Assembly: GCA_019240525.1 (NCBI GenBank)
Contig: JAFAYE010000001.1
Coordinates: 407,300-471,299, forward strand
Length of the DNA: 64,000 nt
Source of the DNA: Candidatus Eremiobacterota bacterium
GTDB lineage: Bacteria; Vulcanimicrobiota; Vulcanimicrobiia; Vulcanimicrobiales; Vulcanimicrobiaceae
Direction of reading: 5' to 3'
In this document: one piece after another, positions 1 to 8,758 of the stretch
Layout of the letters: every line of letters starts with the position of its first letter
Numbering within the stretch: position 1 is the first letter of the stretch
The notes under the pieces: generated by a model
Told to the model about the DNA's origin: nothing
The model's input: the letters and a program-made list of their open reading frames with translations, nothing else
Database searches by the model: none
Made by a program: the position numbers and the translations under genes

Positions 1-859
1 TGAAGCCGCGGTCCATGTCGACTTCGACAGCTTCTGCCGGGTTCGATGTGCTCGACCGCATCGCGCCCCAGACCAGGTGTCCGTCGTTATGCAGATTGCA
101 GAACCCAGCCCACCCTAACGTGTAACCCTGCGGAAGATCGACAACGCCGCGTTCGCGCGAATCGGCGATCTGATATCGCGCTAAGAAAGCCTCGTCGCCA
201 TAGAGGGCAAGCCGGTCGGTCGTTGTGAAGCCACAGGTGGCGCTTTCGACTGTATATTTATACGCGCAGTTGCCCGGCTGATCGACGGGACACTCGTACA
301 TATAGGTAGAGCCAAGGTCCAGGCTCACGGGGGCGTACAACGTGCTGCCACGTACGGAAATCCCCGTCATGCGAGACGCTCCGGTCTCGCTACCCACGAG
401 ATAGGTTTTCCCAATGGTGGTCGATCCGTACGGGTACATCACGACGTCTTCGGCGATGACGTTCTTCTCGAACTCGCGATCCTCGACATAGAGATTGTCG
501 TCGGCGTCGACGGTCATAGTTCCGGCATAGCCGGGCGTCGAGTACTCTGCGACCTCGCCATTCAGTTCGTGGGTCAATTCGTGAATTTTGAAGGTGCCGT
601 CCGTCGAGTAGAGGGTGTCGACGTAGACGTGTCCTTTGCTATCGGTGACGACATCGAACGGAATTTGACTGAATTTTTTTTCTGCGACCTTGTTGCCATA
701 ACGATCAAACGCCATCACGGCTTTCAGCGCGCGGTCGGCCACGTAAAGATAGCCGGCAGAATTTGCTTCGCGACCGCCGAGCGGAAGTGCTTGCGAGGTC
801 GAATCGCTCGCGGCCGAGGGACTGGCGCAGCCGGCAAGTGCGAATAGCGCCGCTGTCAT
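1..859 (-). CDS. Partial exported NHL/SMP-30-like beta-propeller lipoprotein
   Basis: The reading frame is open from about 859 to the left window edge, so the C-terminus is missing. It starts with a lipoprotein signal whose lipobox is LAGC, so the protein is probably membrane-anchored and faces the periplasm or outside. Repeating motifs such as GYLYVADRALKAVMAFDRYG and DADDNLYVEDRE are typical of NHL/SMP-30-type beta-propellers. The start is uncertain. ATG at 859 gives a signal without basic residues. An in-frame GTT at 874, preceded by AAAGGAG at 881-887, would give the classic VKRVLMTAALFALAGC signal. TTG at 934 would add a long N-region. Ligand or substrate is unknown. Confidence 0.75.
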   Translation of the reverse strand, partial: MTAALFALAGCASPSAASDSTSQALPLGGREANSAGYLYVADRALKAVMAFDRYGNKVAEKKFSQIPFDVVTDSKGHVYVDTLYSTDGTFKIHELTHELNGEVAEYSTPGYAGTMTVDADDNLYVEDREFEKNVIAEDVVMYPYGSTTIGKTYLVGSETGASRMTGISVRGSTLYAPVSLDLGSTYMYECPVDQPGNCAYKYTVESATCGFTTTDRLALYGDEAFLARYQIADSRERGVVDLPQGYTLGWAGFCNLHNDGHLVWGAMRSSTSNPAEAVEVDMDRGF

Positions 860-1010
860 CAGAACGCGTTTAACGGAAGTCTCCTTTCGGGCTAAAGGGT
901 CTTCGTCTTTTCCGGCCGCTACCGGCTGGTCCAAATGTTAGCACTCCTGCCCTCGCCGGGCAAGGCTGCCGGCGCCGAAACAAGGCGCTCTACGCCGCGG
1001 TAGCTCGGCC

Positions 1011-1430
1011 GTGAGCGTACCGATTTACCGGCTCTACTTGCTTCGGGCGGCATACGTCTTGCTCGTGGTGGGACTCGGATCCCAGATATGGCCAGCCATT
1101 CTGACGCCCGCGAAGTCGTGGGAGCTTATGCACGGGGTTGTCGAGTCTATGCTGGGAGCACTCTCCCTTTTGGCAATCCTCGGGCTTCGATATCCCCTGC
1201 AAATGCTGCCTCTGCTCTTCTTCGAAATGACGTGGAAAGCGATCTGGCTTCTCCGGGTCGCTCTACCTCTGTGGCTGACGCACCGGATGGACGCGGACAC
1301 GGCCGCAACGACGGCTCAATGCCTCGTCGTCGTGATTTTCCTCGTCCTCATACCGTGGCGCTACGTCTTCCAGAACTATGTAAAGCGAGCCGGCGATCCG
1401 TGGATGCGTCACGCGGCAGCTTCAGAATGA
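1011..1430 (+). CDS. Small integral membrane protein, unknown function
   Basis: A 139-aa protein from a GTG start, with about four hydrophobic segments (roughly residues 12-30, 44-60, 64-88 and 100-118) joined by short polar loops. The segment WELMHGVVESMLGALSLLAI and the conserved-looking PWRYVFQNYV near the end resemble uncharacterised four-helix inner-membrane proteins I have seen in soil bacteria. I cannot assign a role. No clear ribosome-binding site precedes the GTG. The gene diverges from the partial lipoprotein on its left and is followed 27 bases later by a small lipoprotein gene on the same strand. Confidence 0.6.
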   Translation: MSVPIYRLYLLRAAYVLLVVGLGSQIWPAILTPAKSWELMHGVVESMLGALSLLAILGLRYPLQMLPLLFFEMTWKAIWLLRVALPLWLTHRMDADTAATTAQCLVVVIFLVLIPWRYVFQNYVKRAGDPWMRHAAASE

Positions 1431-1457
1431 CGCGGCACTGACCTCACCGAATAATTG

Positions 1458-1817
1458 ATGATGCTTCGTCGTCTGCTCGTAGCGACCGTTGCCGGCGCTG
1501 GCTTGACAGCTTGCACGCATTCCGATTATATGCCCAACGTCATCCAACTGAGTCCCAATGGTACGGCGTCAAACCCCGTCAAGCAATCGGTCACGTCGTC
1601 GTTTACGCTCACTGCCGTCGAAGACGGGTACACGGGACAGTTCACCGCGCAAACGATCGTAGGGGAATGCTGGGTCGTCCAATCACCGGTTACGAGCGGT
1701 GGCGCATGGACCGTCGTGCCGCAGGGAAGCACGTGCAACAGCAACCACGACGTTGAGAAGATTCAAGTCAAGGATACCAACGGCCATTCGGCCGACACCT
1801 ACATTCAATCCGTCTAG
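1458..1817 (+). CDS. Small lipoprotein, unknown function
   Basis: A protein of about 119 aa with a lipoprotein signal peptide (MLRRLLVATVAGAGLTAC; lipobox LTAC). The mature part resembles small beta-rich secreted proteins: LSPNGTASNPVKQSVTSSFT, then a segment with two cysteines (GECWVV and GSTCNSN) that could form a disulfide. Three in-frame start codons are stacked (TTG 1455, ATG 1458, ATG 1461) and no Shine-Dalgarno distinguishes them. A perfect 8-bp hairpin follows the stop at 1847-1871. Function unknown. Confidence 0.6.
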   Translation: MMLRRLLVATVAGAGLTACTHSDYMPNVIQLSPNGTASNPVKQSVTSSFTLTAVEDGYTGQFTAQTIVGECWVVQSPVTSGGAWTVVPQGSTCNSNHDVEKIQVKDTNGHSADTYIQSV

Positions 1818-1846
1818 CGTCGGTGCGGCTTTCGCCTGAAAAGTAA

Positions 1847-1871
1847 GAACCGCACCGTGAAGATGCGGTTC
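1847..1871. terminator. Hairpin between convergent genes, possible bidirectional terminator
   Basis: Perfect inverted repeat GAACCGCA (1847-1854) and TGCGGTTC (1864-1871) around a 9-base loop. It lies between the ends of the plus-strand lipoprotein gene and the minus-strand ornithine-cyclodeaminase-family gene. No T-tract follows on either strand, so the terminator role is inferred from position only. Confidence 0.4.
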
Positions 1872-1917
1872 CGGCATACTAAGCCATTGGACTTACCTCT
1901 AGCTTTACGTTGCGTAG

Positions 1918-2865
1918 TTATTCTACCGCATCGTCCAGGGTTTTAAACGCGACCAGTTTGGCCGCCGCAATGTCTTCGCAGCCGAGCCCGAGCGACTTGA
2001 AGACGGTCGTCGCGGCGGGCGGCGGCGCTTCCTTGAGGCCCGCGAAGAGCTCGCCGATCTCCGCAAAAATTTCCGCCTTAGCAAGGATGACGTCACCCGC
2101 TTCCGTCGCGGCGGCCTCGCGCGAATCAACGAAGACCACGTTGCGCATCGCGACGTCGTCGAGTTCTCGCCAATCGGGGCGTGCCGAGCCGATTGCATTG
2201 ACGTGCGCGCCCGGTTTGAGCCAAGCCCCGCGAAGCACGGGCTCACGCGCGCCCGTCGCCGTTACGACGACGTCCGCGCCTCGCACTGCTTCTTCCGCCG
2301 AGTCTACCGCCCGCACACCGTACTCCCTCGCGAAGCGCTGGGCGTGCGCAAAGGTTTGGCTCCAGACGCGCACGTCGGAGAAGCGCCGCACGCGCGAGAG
2401 CGCCGCCAGATGCGAACGCGCCTGAACGCCACTTCCGAGCAGGGCTAGGGCATGGCTGTCGGGCGATGCCAGGTACTTCGTCGCGGCAGCCGAGACAGCC
2501 GCCGTTCGCATCTCTGTGATAAGCCGGCCATCCATCGTCGCGATCGGATTCCCGCTTTGCGTATCGTAGAGCACGATCGTCGCATGATGCGTTGGGATGC
2601 CACGGTTGGAATTGATGGGATAGAACGTCACGAACTTCAGCCCCATGACCTCGCCCACCACGGCGGGCATGATGCCGACGTAACGTTGGCGCTCCTCGAC
2701 GGTAATAATCGATCGAACCGGCTGAACAAGGTTGCCACGAGAAAATTCTGCGAGCACGCACTCCATTGCGGCGATGAGCTCATCCCACTCGAGTCGACAA
2801 GCGACGCCGTCTTCATCAAAGTGCCGCATGAGGCGACGAGGAGGTTCTACGGCGCTCTCTCGCAT
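1918..2865 (-). CDS. Ornithine cyclodeaminase / mu-crystallin family protein
   Basis: NAD(P)-dependent enzyme of the ornithine cyclodeaminase, alanine dehydrogenase and ketimine reductase family. Family landmarks are clear: the substrate-lysine region MGLKFVTFYP, the Rossmann segment ALALLGSGVQARSHLAAL, and FVDSREAAATEAGD with the expected catalytic Asp. Length (315 aa) is normal. I chose the ATG at 2865 because GAGGAG (2870-2875) precedes it by about 5 bases; ATG at 2880 and 2829 are also in frame. The divergent amino-acid permease starts only 13 bases away, which suggests a joint amino-acid uptake and catabolism unit. The exact substrate cannot be read from sequence. Confidence 0.9.
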   Translation of the reverse strand: MRESAVEPPRRLMRHFDEDGVACRLEWDELIAAMECVLAEFSRGNLVQPVRSIITVEERQRYVGIMPAVVGEVMGLKFVTFYPINSNRGIPTHHATIVLYDTQSGNPIATMDGRLITEMRTAAVSAAATKYLASPDSHALALLGSGVQARSHLAALSRVRRFSDVRVWSQTFAHAQRFAREYGVRAVDSAEEAVRGADVVVTATGAREPVLRGAWLKPGAHVNAIGSARPDWRELDDVAMRNVVFVDSREAAATEAGDVILAKAEIFAEIGELFAGLKEAPPPAATTVFKSLGLGCEDIAAAKLVAFKTLDDAVE

Positions 2866-2878
2866 ACCGCTCCTCGGC

Positions 2879-4414
2879 ATGAAGGAAGCGGAACGACTCG
2901 CCGCTCTTGGTTATCGGCAAGAACTATCGCGAGTACTTTCACTGTTCGACAATTTTTCTGTCGCCTTCAGCTACTTGAGCCCGATGGTCGGGATATATTC
3001 ACTCTATACTCTGGGTCTGGGCACAGGCGGTCCGCGCTACATTTGGACGATCCCGCTCGTCGTCGGCGGGATGATGCTCGTCGCGCTGGTGTTCGGAGAA
3101 CTCGCCAGCGAATATCCCCTCTCCGGAGCGCTGTATCAGTACGGCAAGTTTAGCGTCGGGCCGAGATATGGATGGTTCATCGGATGGGTGTACGGCTTTG
3201 CGCTGCTGGCGACGGTTGCTTCGGTCGACTCAGGCGCCGTCGGTTACGTTACCTCGCTATCGAACCTCTGGATAAAAACGCATCTCGATCCCGCAAATCA
3301 TCTAACGATCTTCTCCATCGCCGGCTCCATTATTCTCTTGTCAGCCATTTTGAACTGGACCGGTGCGAAAGTGATGGGGCGGATCGCGCGTTTCGGCGTC
3401 TACGTGGAAAGCATCGGAACTTTTGGAGTCTTCATCGCCTTGGCGATTTATGGATTCCATCAGCATTTCGATTTTGTTTTTTCTTCGCAGAACGTGGAGC
3501 ACGTCAGGAGTAATCCGCTGGGTTTGGATTTTGGAGGCCGCTGGGGAGCTGCCGCGCTTGTCGCCATTCTTGCCAACGTTTATATCTTCTACGGTTTTGA
3601 ATCCGCAGGAGACATTTCCGAGGAGACCGTTGAAGCGCAACGCCAGGTTCCACGCGCCATGCGCAACGCATTGCTCTACGGTGGCATCGCATCGTTCGTT
3701 CTCGTTCTTGGTTTGCTCCTCGCGACGCCGGCGAATGGAATCGGCGGGGTCGTCAATGGCGGAATCAACACGGTTCTCGCCGTCTTGCCGGGATGGCTTC
3801 AGGATTTTTTTCTCGTCATCGTGATCGTCGCTTTTTTTAGTTGTGGAACGGCGGTGCAGGGGGCCGGCGCGCGCGTGGCCTTCGCGCTTGCCCGCGATGG
3901 CGGACTACCGATGAGCCGCCAGATCCGATCGCTTTCGCCGCGCTACCATACGCCGGCAAACGCGATCCTCATCGGAACCGTCGTTCCCTTTCTTTTTCTG
4001 TTGCTCGTGCTCATCAATCCGAGCAAACCCGTCCATTTGCTTTGGTTTGATTACCCCGCGCACGTTAACGCGCTGTACGCGCTCGTCTCGTTCGCGACGT
4101 CGGGCATCTATCTCGCGTTTCTCTTGACCGTCGTGGGCGCAGTCGTGGCTCGCGCGCGCGGATGGAGGCCGAGCGGGGCTTTTACGCTCGGCCGGTGGGG
4201 CTTACCCGTCACCCTTTGCGGCGGGCTTTATTTGGCACTGATTCTGCTCGACATCCTCTGGCCGAGCTCGCTATCGAGCGGGCGTGCCATTTTCAACTAC
4301 GGCTGGGTAACGCTCTTGATCACTGCGCTCATCGCCGGCATCGGCGGGACCTACGAATCGCTCGCACGCCCCGACCGTGCGATGGCACGAGAAACGACGA
4401 ATCCGCGAGGTTAG
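2879..4414 (+). CDS. APC-family amino-acid/choline-type permease
   Basis: A 511-aa transporter with about 12 membrane helices. The opening (LSLFDNFSVAFSYLSPMVGI) and the mid-protein segment (AVQGAGARVAFALARDGGLP, then SPRYHTPANAI) are typical of the amino-acid/choline branch of the APC superfamily, which imports amino acids, GABA or choline by ion coupling. The open frame extends upstream to 2732, but that part is antisense to the neighbouring gene, so the ATG at 2879 is preferred although no strong ribosome-binding site precedes it. It diverges from the ornithine-cyclodeaminase-family gene, so an amino acid is the likely substrate (inference). It converges with the next gene and the ends overlap by four bases. 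Confidence 0.88.
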   Translation: MKEAERLAALGYRQELSRVLSLFDNFSVAFSYLSPMVGIYSLYTLGLGTGGPRYIWTIPLVVGGMMLVALVFGELASEYPLSGALYQYGKFSVGPRYGWFIGWVYGFALLATVASVDSGAVGYVTSLSNLWIKTHLDPANHLTIFSIAGSIILLSAILNWTGAKVMGRIARFGVYVESIGTFGVFIALAIYGFHQHFDFVFSSQNVEHVRSNPLGLDFGGRWGAAALVAILANVYIFYGFESAGDISEETVEAQRQVPRAMRNALLYGGIASFVLVLGLLLATPANGIGGVVNGGINTVLAVLPGWLQDFFLVIVIVAFFSCGTAVQGAGARVAFALARDGGLPMSRQIRSLSPRYHTPANAILIGTVVPFLFLLLVLINPSKPVHLLWFDYPAHVNALYALVSFATSGIYLAFLLTVVGAVVARARGWRPSGAFTLGRWGLPVTLCGGLYLALILLDILWPSSLSSGRAIFNYGWVTLLITALIAGIGGTYESLARPDRAMARETTNPRG

Positions 4415-4965
4415 CTCGCGGCCTTCATGCAGGTGATCGTCGTCTTCGTCGTGTGTCCCTGAGCGTCGGTCGCGGTGGACTCGTCGGTCGTTTGCGTATC
4501 GCTGTTCTTGGTAACGACGTCCGTGCCGCTGCTCCCGTCGAGGCCTTTGGTCGTCCAGGTGATCGTATTGCCTTGCCAACCAGGAGAGCTCGAGGTGCCA
4601 TAGCCACCACCGTTATCGACGCCGACCTGAACCCACTGTTTGATCGTCGGATCGTAGGTCATATAATTCGTTGAATTCACGGTCCACGTGCGATATTGAT
4701 CGAACGGCGGCGCGGTGTCTTGCGTCACCATCCACATGCCGTCCATCGCCACCGAGGTCGTGCTGCTGTCGGGGCGCTGCTTTCCGCGTAACATCTGCGT
4801 GCAGTTCCACGTCCCGGTGAGAAACATCATCGATGAAAAATCAGGCTTCGCATTCGGAACCGGTGTCGCCGCCGGAGCGGGTTGGGCGGTCGAAGCCACC
4901 GGAGAAGCGGCGAGGCCCAGAGCCAACGCCGCCGCGCTGAGGGCCAACAAAGCCGAGTGCTTCAT
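4411..4965 (-). CDS. Secreted DUF1579-like protein
   Basis: A 184-aa protein with a Sec signal peptide (MKHSALLALSAAALALGLAA, cleavage after the TAQP region), a Pro/Ala-rich linker and a beta-rich domain beginning MMFLTGTWNCTQ. The pattern of a short lead, GTW, then SVAMDGMWMV and YMTYDPTIKQW matches DUF1579-type lipocalin-like periplasmic domains of unknown function. Two cysteines (TWNC and ITC near the end) may pair. Start ATG 4965 has AAAGGTAGG about six bases upstream; an upstream ATG at 4992 is less likely. Confidence 0.75.
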   Translation of the reverse strand: MKHSALLALSAAALALGLAASPVASTAQPAPAATPVPNAKPDFSSMMFLTGTWNCTQMLRGKQRPDSSTTSVAMDGMWMVTQDTAPPFDQYRTWTVNSTNYMTYDPTIKQWVQVGVDNGGGYGTSSSPGWQGNTITWTTKGLDGSSGTDVVTKNSDTQTTDESTATDAQGHTTKTTITCMKAAS

Positions 4966-5043
4966 AATGCCTACCTTTCGCTGCATCAGCAAGTAAGGAA
5001 AATCGGCGTTCGGCGGCGTCCAACTGCCTCCTTGCTTGCAAAC

Positions 5044-6315
5044 TTAAGGGAGGAGCTTGAAGATGCTCCCCTCCGAGCTCGACCCCCCCGCCGACGTGCT
5101 TCCGTAAAGGAGGCCGCCGGAATCGACGAGTGCCGCGCGCGGAGCCGCACCATCGGGCTTCCCGGCAAAGTCGTGAAGCACGCTCTCCTTCGAACCCGCG
5201 ACCGTGAAGACGGTTCCCGCATTGGAGCCCCCGCCGTTGAAGGTCGTACCGTAAAGTTTGCCTTGCACCACGATCAGCGGCGCCACCGGGTAGCGCCCGT
5301 CCCTTACCGTGCCACAGCAGTGGAAGGAATGGAGCACGCTTTCGGCTCCCGACGAAATATTGACTTGGTAAACGGACCCATCACTGAACTTCCCGCCGCC
5401 AATCGTCGTACCGTACAGAAGCCCCGCCCGCGCGACCAGGCCCGCCGCCGGAAAGGCGCCGTCGTATTGCCCGCGTCCGAACTTGAAGCCATGCAGAATT
5501 TTCTCGATCCCCGAAGTGCTGATAACAAAGACGGTGCCGCATCCGGTCTGACAAAAACTCGTGCTCGTTCCGCCGTACTGCGTGGTTCCATAGAGCTTTC
5601 CAGCCAGCACGAGAAGTGTTGCCAGGGGCATTGCACCGTCGGGCCCGGCAAAACGATACACAACGTGCGTCGTGCCGCTCAAGTTGGATTGAAAAACAGT
5701 GCCGCAACCGCTATGACAGAGCGGCGTGACCTTTCCGCCGAGTTGAGTGGTACCGTAGAGCGACGTGCCGACCGCGACCAGTCCCGCTGCCGGATTCGCG
5801 CCGTCACTTCCGCCGAAGCTATGCAGCACTCGTTCTTTGCCGCTTGTGCTCACGGAAAAAATCGTGCCGCAGCCGGCGGCGCAGGTGCCATCCCCGCCGG
5901 CACTGGTCGTACCAATCAGCGAGCCATTGGCCACGATGAGCCCGGCTAAGGGCGCTGCACCATCGCTCCCGCCTTTGAACCGGTAGACGACGCTCTCTTT
6001 TCCCGCGCTGCTCAGGCGAAAGACGATGCCGCAGCCGATGGCGCAGTGGTTGTTCGTCGTACCGCCGTACGCCGTCGTGCCGTAGAAGTCGCCACCGAAC
6101 TCGGCGAGCTTCGCTTGCGGCGCCTGGCCGTCGTCGGCCTTTCCCGATGCGGCAAAACTGTAGATCAGCTTGTACCCATCGCTTGACGTGTCGCGCGAGC
6201 TGGGCGACTGCGAGTTACGAAGAGTGCCGGCGGGCAGGAGCATCGACGTGCATGCGGTCAGGGCGCCGGCGAAAAGTGATGTCAATGCCCACTTTGCGGT
6301 TAGCGATTTATGAAT
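5044..6315 (-). CDS. GloVer-repeat lipoprotein (exported beta-propeller-like)
   Basis: Tandem repeats of about 45-50 residues carrying the YGTT..GG, GCGTVF and LY..GSDGA signatures (for example SLYGTTQLGG, GCGTIFSVSTSGKERVLHSF) mark this as a choice-of-anchor tandem-repeat GloVer protein; I count about eight repeats. The signal is KSLTAKWALTSLFAGALTAC, with lipobox LTAC. The start is not a normal codon in the expected place. An in-frame ATT at 6315, with GGAG seven bases upstream, gives a perfect lipoprotein signal; TTG at 6285 would shorten it to MTSLFAGALTAC, and ATG at 6465 lies deep in the upstream gene. It overlaps the end of the upstream phosphoesterase gene. Role unknown; probably surface-exposed. 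Confidence 0.8.
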   Translation of the reverse strand: MHKSLTAKWALTSLFAGALTACTSMLLPAGTLRNSQSPSSRDTSSDGYKLIYSFAASGKADDGQAPQAKLAEFGGDFYGTTAYGGTTNNHCAIGCGIVFRLSSAGKESVVYRFKGGSDGAAPLAGLIVANGSLIGTTSAGGDGTCAAGCGTIFSVSTSGKERVLHSFGGSDGANPAAGLVAVGTSLYGTTQLGGKVTPLCHSGCGTVFQSNLSGTTHVVYRFAGPDGAMPLATLLVLAGKLYGTTQYGGTSTSFCQTGCGTVFVISTSGIEKILHGFKFGRGQYDGAFPAAGLVARAGLLYGTTIGGGKFSDGSVYQVNISSGAESVLHSFHCCGTVRDGRYPVAPLIVVQGKLYGTTFNGGGSNAGTVFTVAGSKESVLHDFAGKPDGAAPRAALVDSGGLLYGSTSAGGSSSEGSIFKLLP

Positions 6316-7648
6316 CGTCGGGCTCCGTTGAGGGCTGATGCAAGAAGTACGCCGGCGAATACTTCGCCGGAATCCGCTTGAATTTGATCGGAGCTTGAGA
6401 AAAATCGAAGCAATCGAAAAGATCGTCGGCGCGAACGTCGGTTGTACCGAGCGACGGCAATCCAAAGGTCTTCTCCGCGAACTTTAGCATGCTGCCGAAT
6501 TCGTGCTGTACGTGCGAGATGTAGTGCGGTTTGGCATATGGCGAGATGACCAAAAGCGGCACGCGGAAACTTAGCTCGTAAGAGTTGTAAATGGGCGGTT
6601 TGACATGATCGTACCAGCCGCCCCAATCGTCCCACGTAACGAAGATTGCGGTGCTGTTCCAATACGGGCTCTCGCCGATCGCGTTCACGATCGAAGCGAC
6701 CCATGATGGTCCCGAGCCGTTCGTCGAGAGAGCATGATCGGATGCCAGTGCGGTGGGCGTGACCCAAGTAACGTTGGCCAGTCTGCCGTTCGCAATATCG
6801 GTGAGAACTTGCGCCGGGGGCGCAATGACCTTGACGCCGTAACGGCGGCTCTCGTACACGTGCAGGATGGCATCGGGCCCGTTCCATATACCGGGCCCGG
6901 CGACCGCCTGATAGTAGCGCCACGAAAGCGACTTTTCGTCGAGAAGCTGCATCAATGAATTGCGGTCGAAGCAGGGATAGATCATCTGCTGCTCGTTGCC
7001 TGCGGGGTTGATCAACGCGACGAGAGAGTCTGATGGAGAATCGCATCCGCCGCTTGCCGCTCCGCTGGGATGAAACGGATTCTCGGCTGCACGTAACGTC
7101 GAGCCGTCGGAGATCGTCGACGTCCCACTCACGATATACTGATGTGCCGGAAAGCTCGGCCCCTGGTTCGTTTGAAACATGCGATCCGCAAACGCATACT
7201 GCTGCGCCATGGCGAAATACGGCCGAATTTCGGCATGCGGCACGAAGCCGTACGCCCGCTGAGCGGAAGGAATGCAGACGATGGCGGCTTGACAATTTGA
7301 GGCCACATGGTTGAAACCATCCATCTTGCCGGCGTCGTACTCAACTTTGAAAGACCCGTGCATGTGTCCAAGGTCGTACGGTGCAGTGAGGTCGATCGGC
7401 TTGAGGACGACGCGCTGACCCTCGGAGTTCAAACCACTGCGCACCGTATCGGCCCCGGGCAATCCGTTGAAGAGATTATCGGGAGTGCGGTTCTCTTGAA
7501 AAATAATAACGACGTGCTGAATCTTCGACGACGATGACGCGGGGTTGGAAGCCTGGATGGGGGGCGCCGTTCCATTCGGACCGTTTGCCGCGCAGCCGCT
7601 CGCGACGGCCATCAGCGCGAGCGTTCCAAGGCGGCGCGCTCCCGTCAT
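6308..7648 (-). CDS. Secreted phosphoesterase (PF04185 family) lipoprotein
   Basis: A 446-aa member of the phospholipase C / acid phosphatase AcpA superfamily, which hydrolyses phosphate mono- or diesters. The opening catalytic block IQHVVIIFQENRTPDNLFNG, the central FPAHQYIVSG, the metal-site block FVTWDDWGGWYDHVKPP and the late SHVQHEFGSMLKFAE are the family signatures. The lipoprotein signal ends at VASGC. It is the most divergent of four paralogues in the window; the others lie in tandem at 32.9-37.1 kb. It ends inside the start of the GloVer gene, and the YncE-like gene ends six bases upstream, suggesting one transcript for exported proteins. Confidence 0.9.
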   Translation of the reverse strand: MTGARRLGTLALMAVASGCAANGPNGTAPPIQASNPASSSSKIQHVVIIFQENRTPDNLFNGLPGADTVRSGLNSEGQRVVLKPIDLTAPYDLGHMHGSFKVEYDAGKMDGFNHVASNCQAAIVCIPSAQRAYGFVPHAEIRPYFAMAQQYAFADRMFQTNQGPSFPAHQYIVSGTSTISDGSTLRAAENPFHPSGAASGGCDSPSDSLVALINPAGNEQQMIYPCFDRNSLMQLLDEKSLSWRYYQAVAGPGIWNGPDAILHVYESRRYGVKVIAPPAQVLTDIANGRLANVTWVTPTALASDHALSTNGSGPSWVASIVNAIGESPYWNSTAIFVTWDDWGGWYDHVKPPIYNSYELSFRVPLLVISPYAKPHYISHVQHEFGSMLKFAEKTFGLPSLGTTDVRADDLFDCFDFSQAPIKFKRIPAKYSPAYFLHQPSTEPDDS

Positions 7649-7654
7649 TATCGT

Positions 7655-8686
7655 CTAGGGTGCGATCGCGATCGCGTCGGGTCCATCGAGTCCTTTGCTC
7701 AACGTCCGCATTGGCTTGCTTCCGGATGCCGAATAGATCGAAACACCGCTCGGACAGGAGTTGGCGACGTAGAGCAAGCCACTCGAGCTACGTGCCATGG
7801 CAGTTGGACAGGCGATGCCTGAGGAGATGGTACGCTCAAGTTCGAGCGTTTGCTCGGAGTAGATCGATACGGTATTGTTCGCGTAGTTCAACACGTAGAG
7901 TTCCCCGGACGAGGTGGAGACGAGCGCGATGGGCTTGCGGATTCCCTTGGCGATTTTGCTCGGCGAGGTTCCATGTCCGGGCTTATAAATGGTTACTGTA
8001 TTCGCAGCGTTGTTGGCAACGTAAAGGCGTTGCGCCGCGTCAATGGCGAGTGCGTTCGGCCTGAAGACCTGCGTGTTGATCTTCTTCGACGGCTTACCTT
8101 TGCCGGGCGCATATGCGGTCACGGTGCTATTCGACCAGTTTGCCACGTAGACGTTGGCATTCTTGTCGAATGCCAGAGCCTCGGGCGATCGCACACCCTG
8201 CGTAATCGTGAGCACCGGCGTGTTGGAACCGCCCCCATAGACGGTCACCGACGGGCCGCCATAATTTGCCACGTAGAGTTTACCAGACGCGTCGAACGCA
8301 ATAGCGTATGGCCCGACAACGCCTTGCACGATCGTACGGCCGGGCTGCGAGTTACCGGGGGAATAAACGGTGATGCTACTCGTAAGGCTTCCGCTGGGCG
8401 CACCGTAATTGCCGACGAAAAGGCTTCCCGATTTATTGATTCCGAGCGCGTTCGGGTAGGAAACGCCGGCCGTAATAGTGCGAAGCTTCGACGTTCCGCC
8501 TGGTGAGTAAACGGCGACGCTGCTGTTGTACCAGTTCGCAACGTATACGTTCCCGGTTGCGGGCGGCGATGCAAGCTTCGTTTCGAGATTGTTCAAAGCT
8601 TGACCGCTTGGAATTGCCGTTTCTCTGGGCGCAGAACAACCTGAAATTGCGAATACAACGAGCGTAACGAGCAAGGATCGACTCAT
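7655..8686 (-). CDS. YncE/NHL-like beta-propeller lipoprotein
   Basis: A 343-aa protein with signal MSRSLLVTLVVFAISGC (lipobox ISGC). It has about seven propeller blades, each with the pattern LYVANY, TVYxxGS and then RTIxxGVxxPxALAxD, which is typical of YncE/NHL-type surface beta-propellers. ATG 8686 is preferred over 8734 because it gives a well-formed signal, although the ribosome-binding site is weak. It is first in a run with the phosphoesterase and GloVer genes and diverges from a BNR-repeat lipoprotein. No enzymatic motif; probably binding or adhesion (inference). Confidence 0.82.
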   Translation of the reverse strand: MSRSLLVTLVVFAISGCSAPRETAIPSGQALNNLETKLASPPATGNVYVANWYNSSVAVYSPGGTSKLRTITAGVSYPNALGINKSGSLFVGNYGAPSGSLTSSITVYSPGNSQPGRTIVQGVVGPYAIAFDASGKLYVANYGGPSVTVYGGGSNTPVLTITQGVRSPEALAFDKNANVYVANWSNSTVTAYAPGKGKPSKKINTQVFRPNALAIDAAQRLYVANNAANTVTIYKPGHGTSPSKIAKGIRKPIALVSTSSGELYVLNYANNTVSIYSEQTLELERTISSGIACPTAMARSSSGLLYVANSCPSGVSIYSASGSKPMRTLSKGLDGPDAIAIAP

Positions 8687-8758
8687 CGCAGGCCAGCTTC
8701 GAGTCGGCGCAGGGTAAGCCTGCCGCGCGGCCAACGTCGAGCGAACGGAGGGCCGGAT

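Noticed and set aside
4882-5949. 355-aa open frame on the plus strand
   Set aside because: Antisense to the GloVer gene; arginine-rich low-complexity translation.
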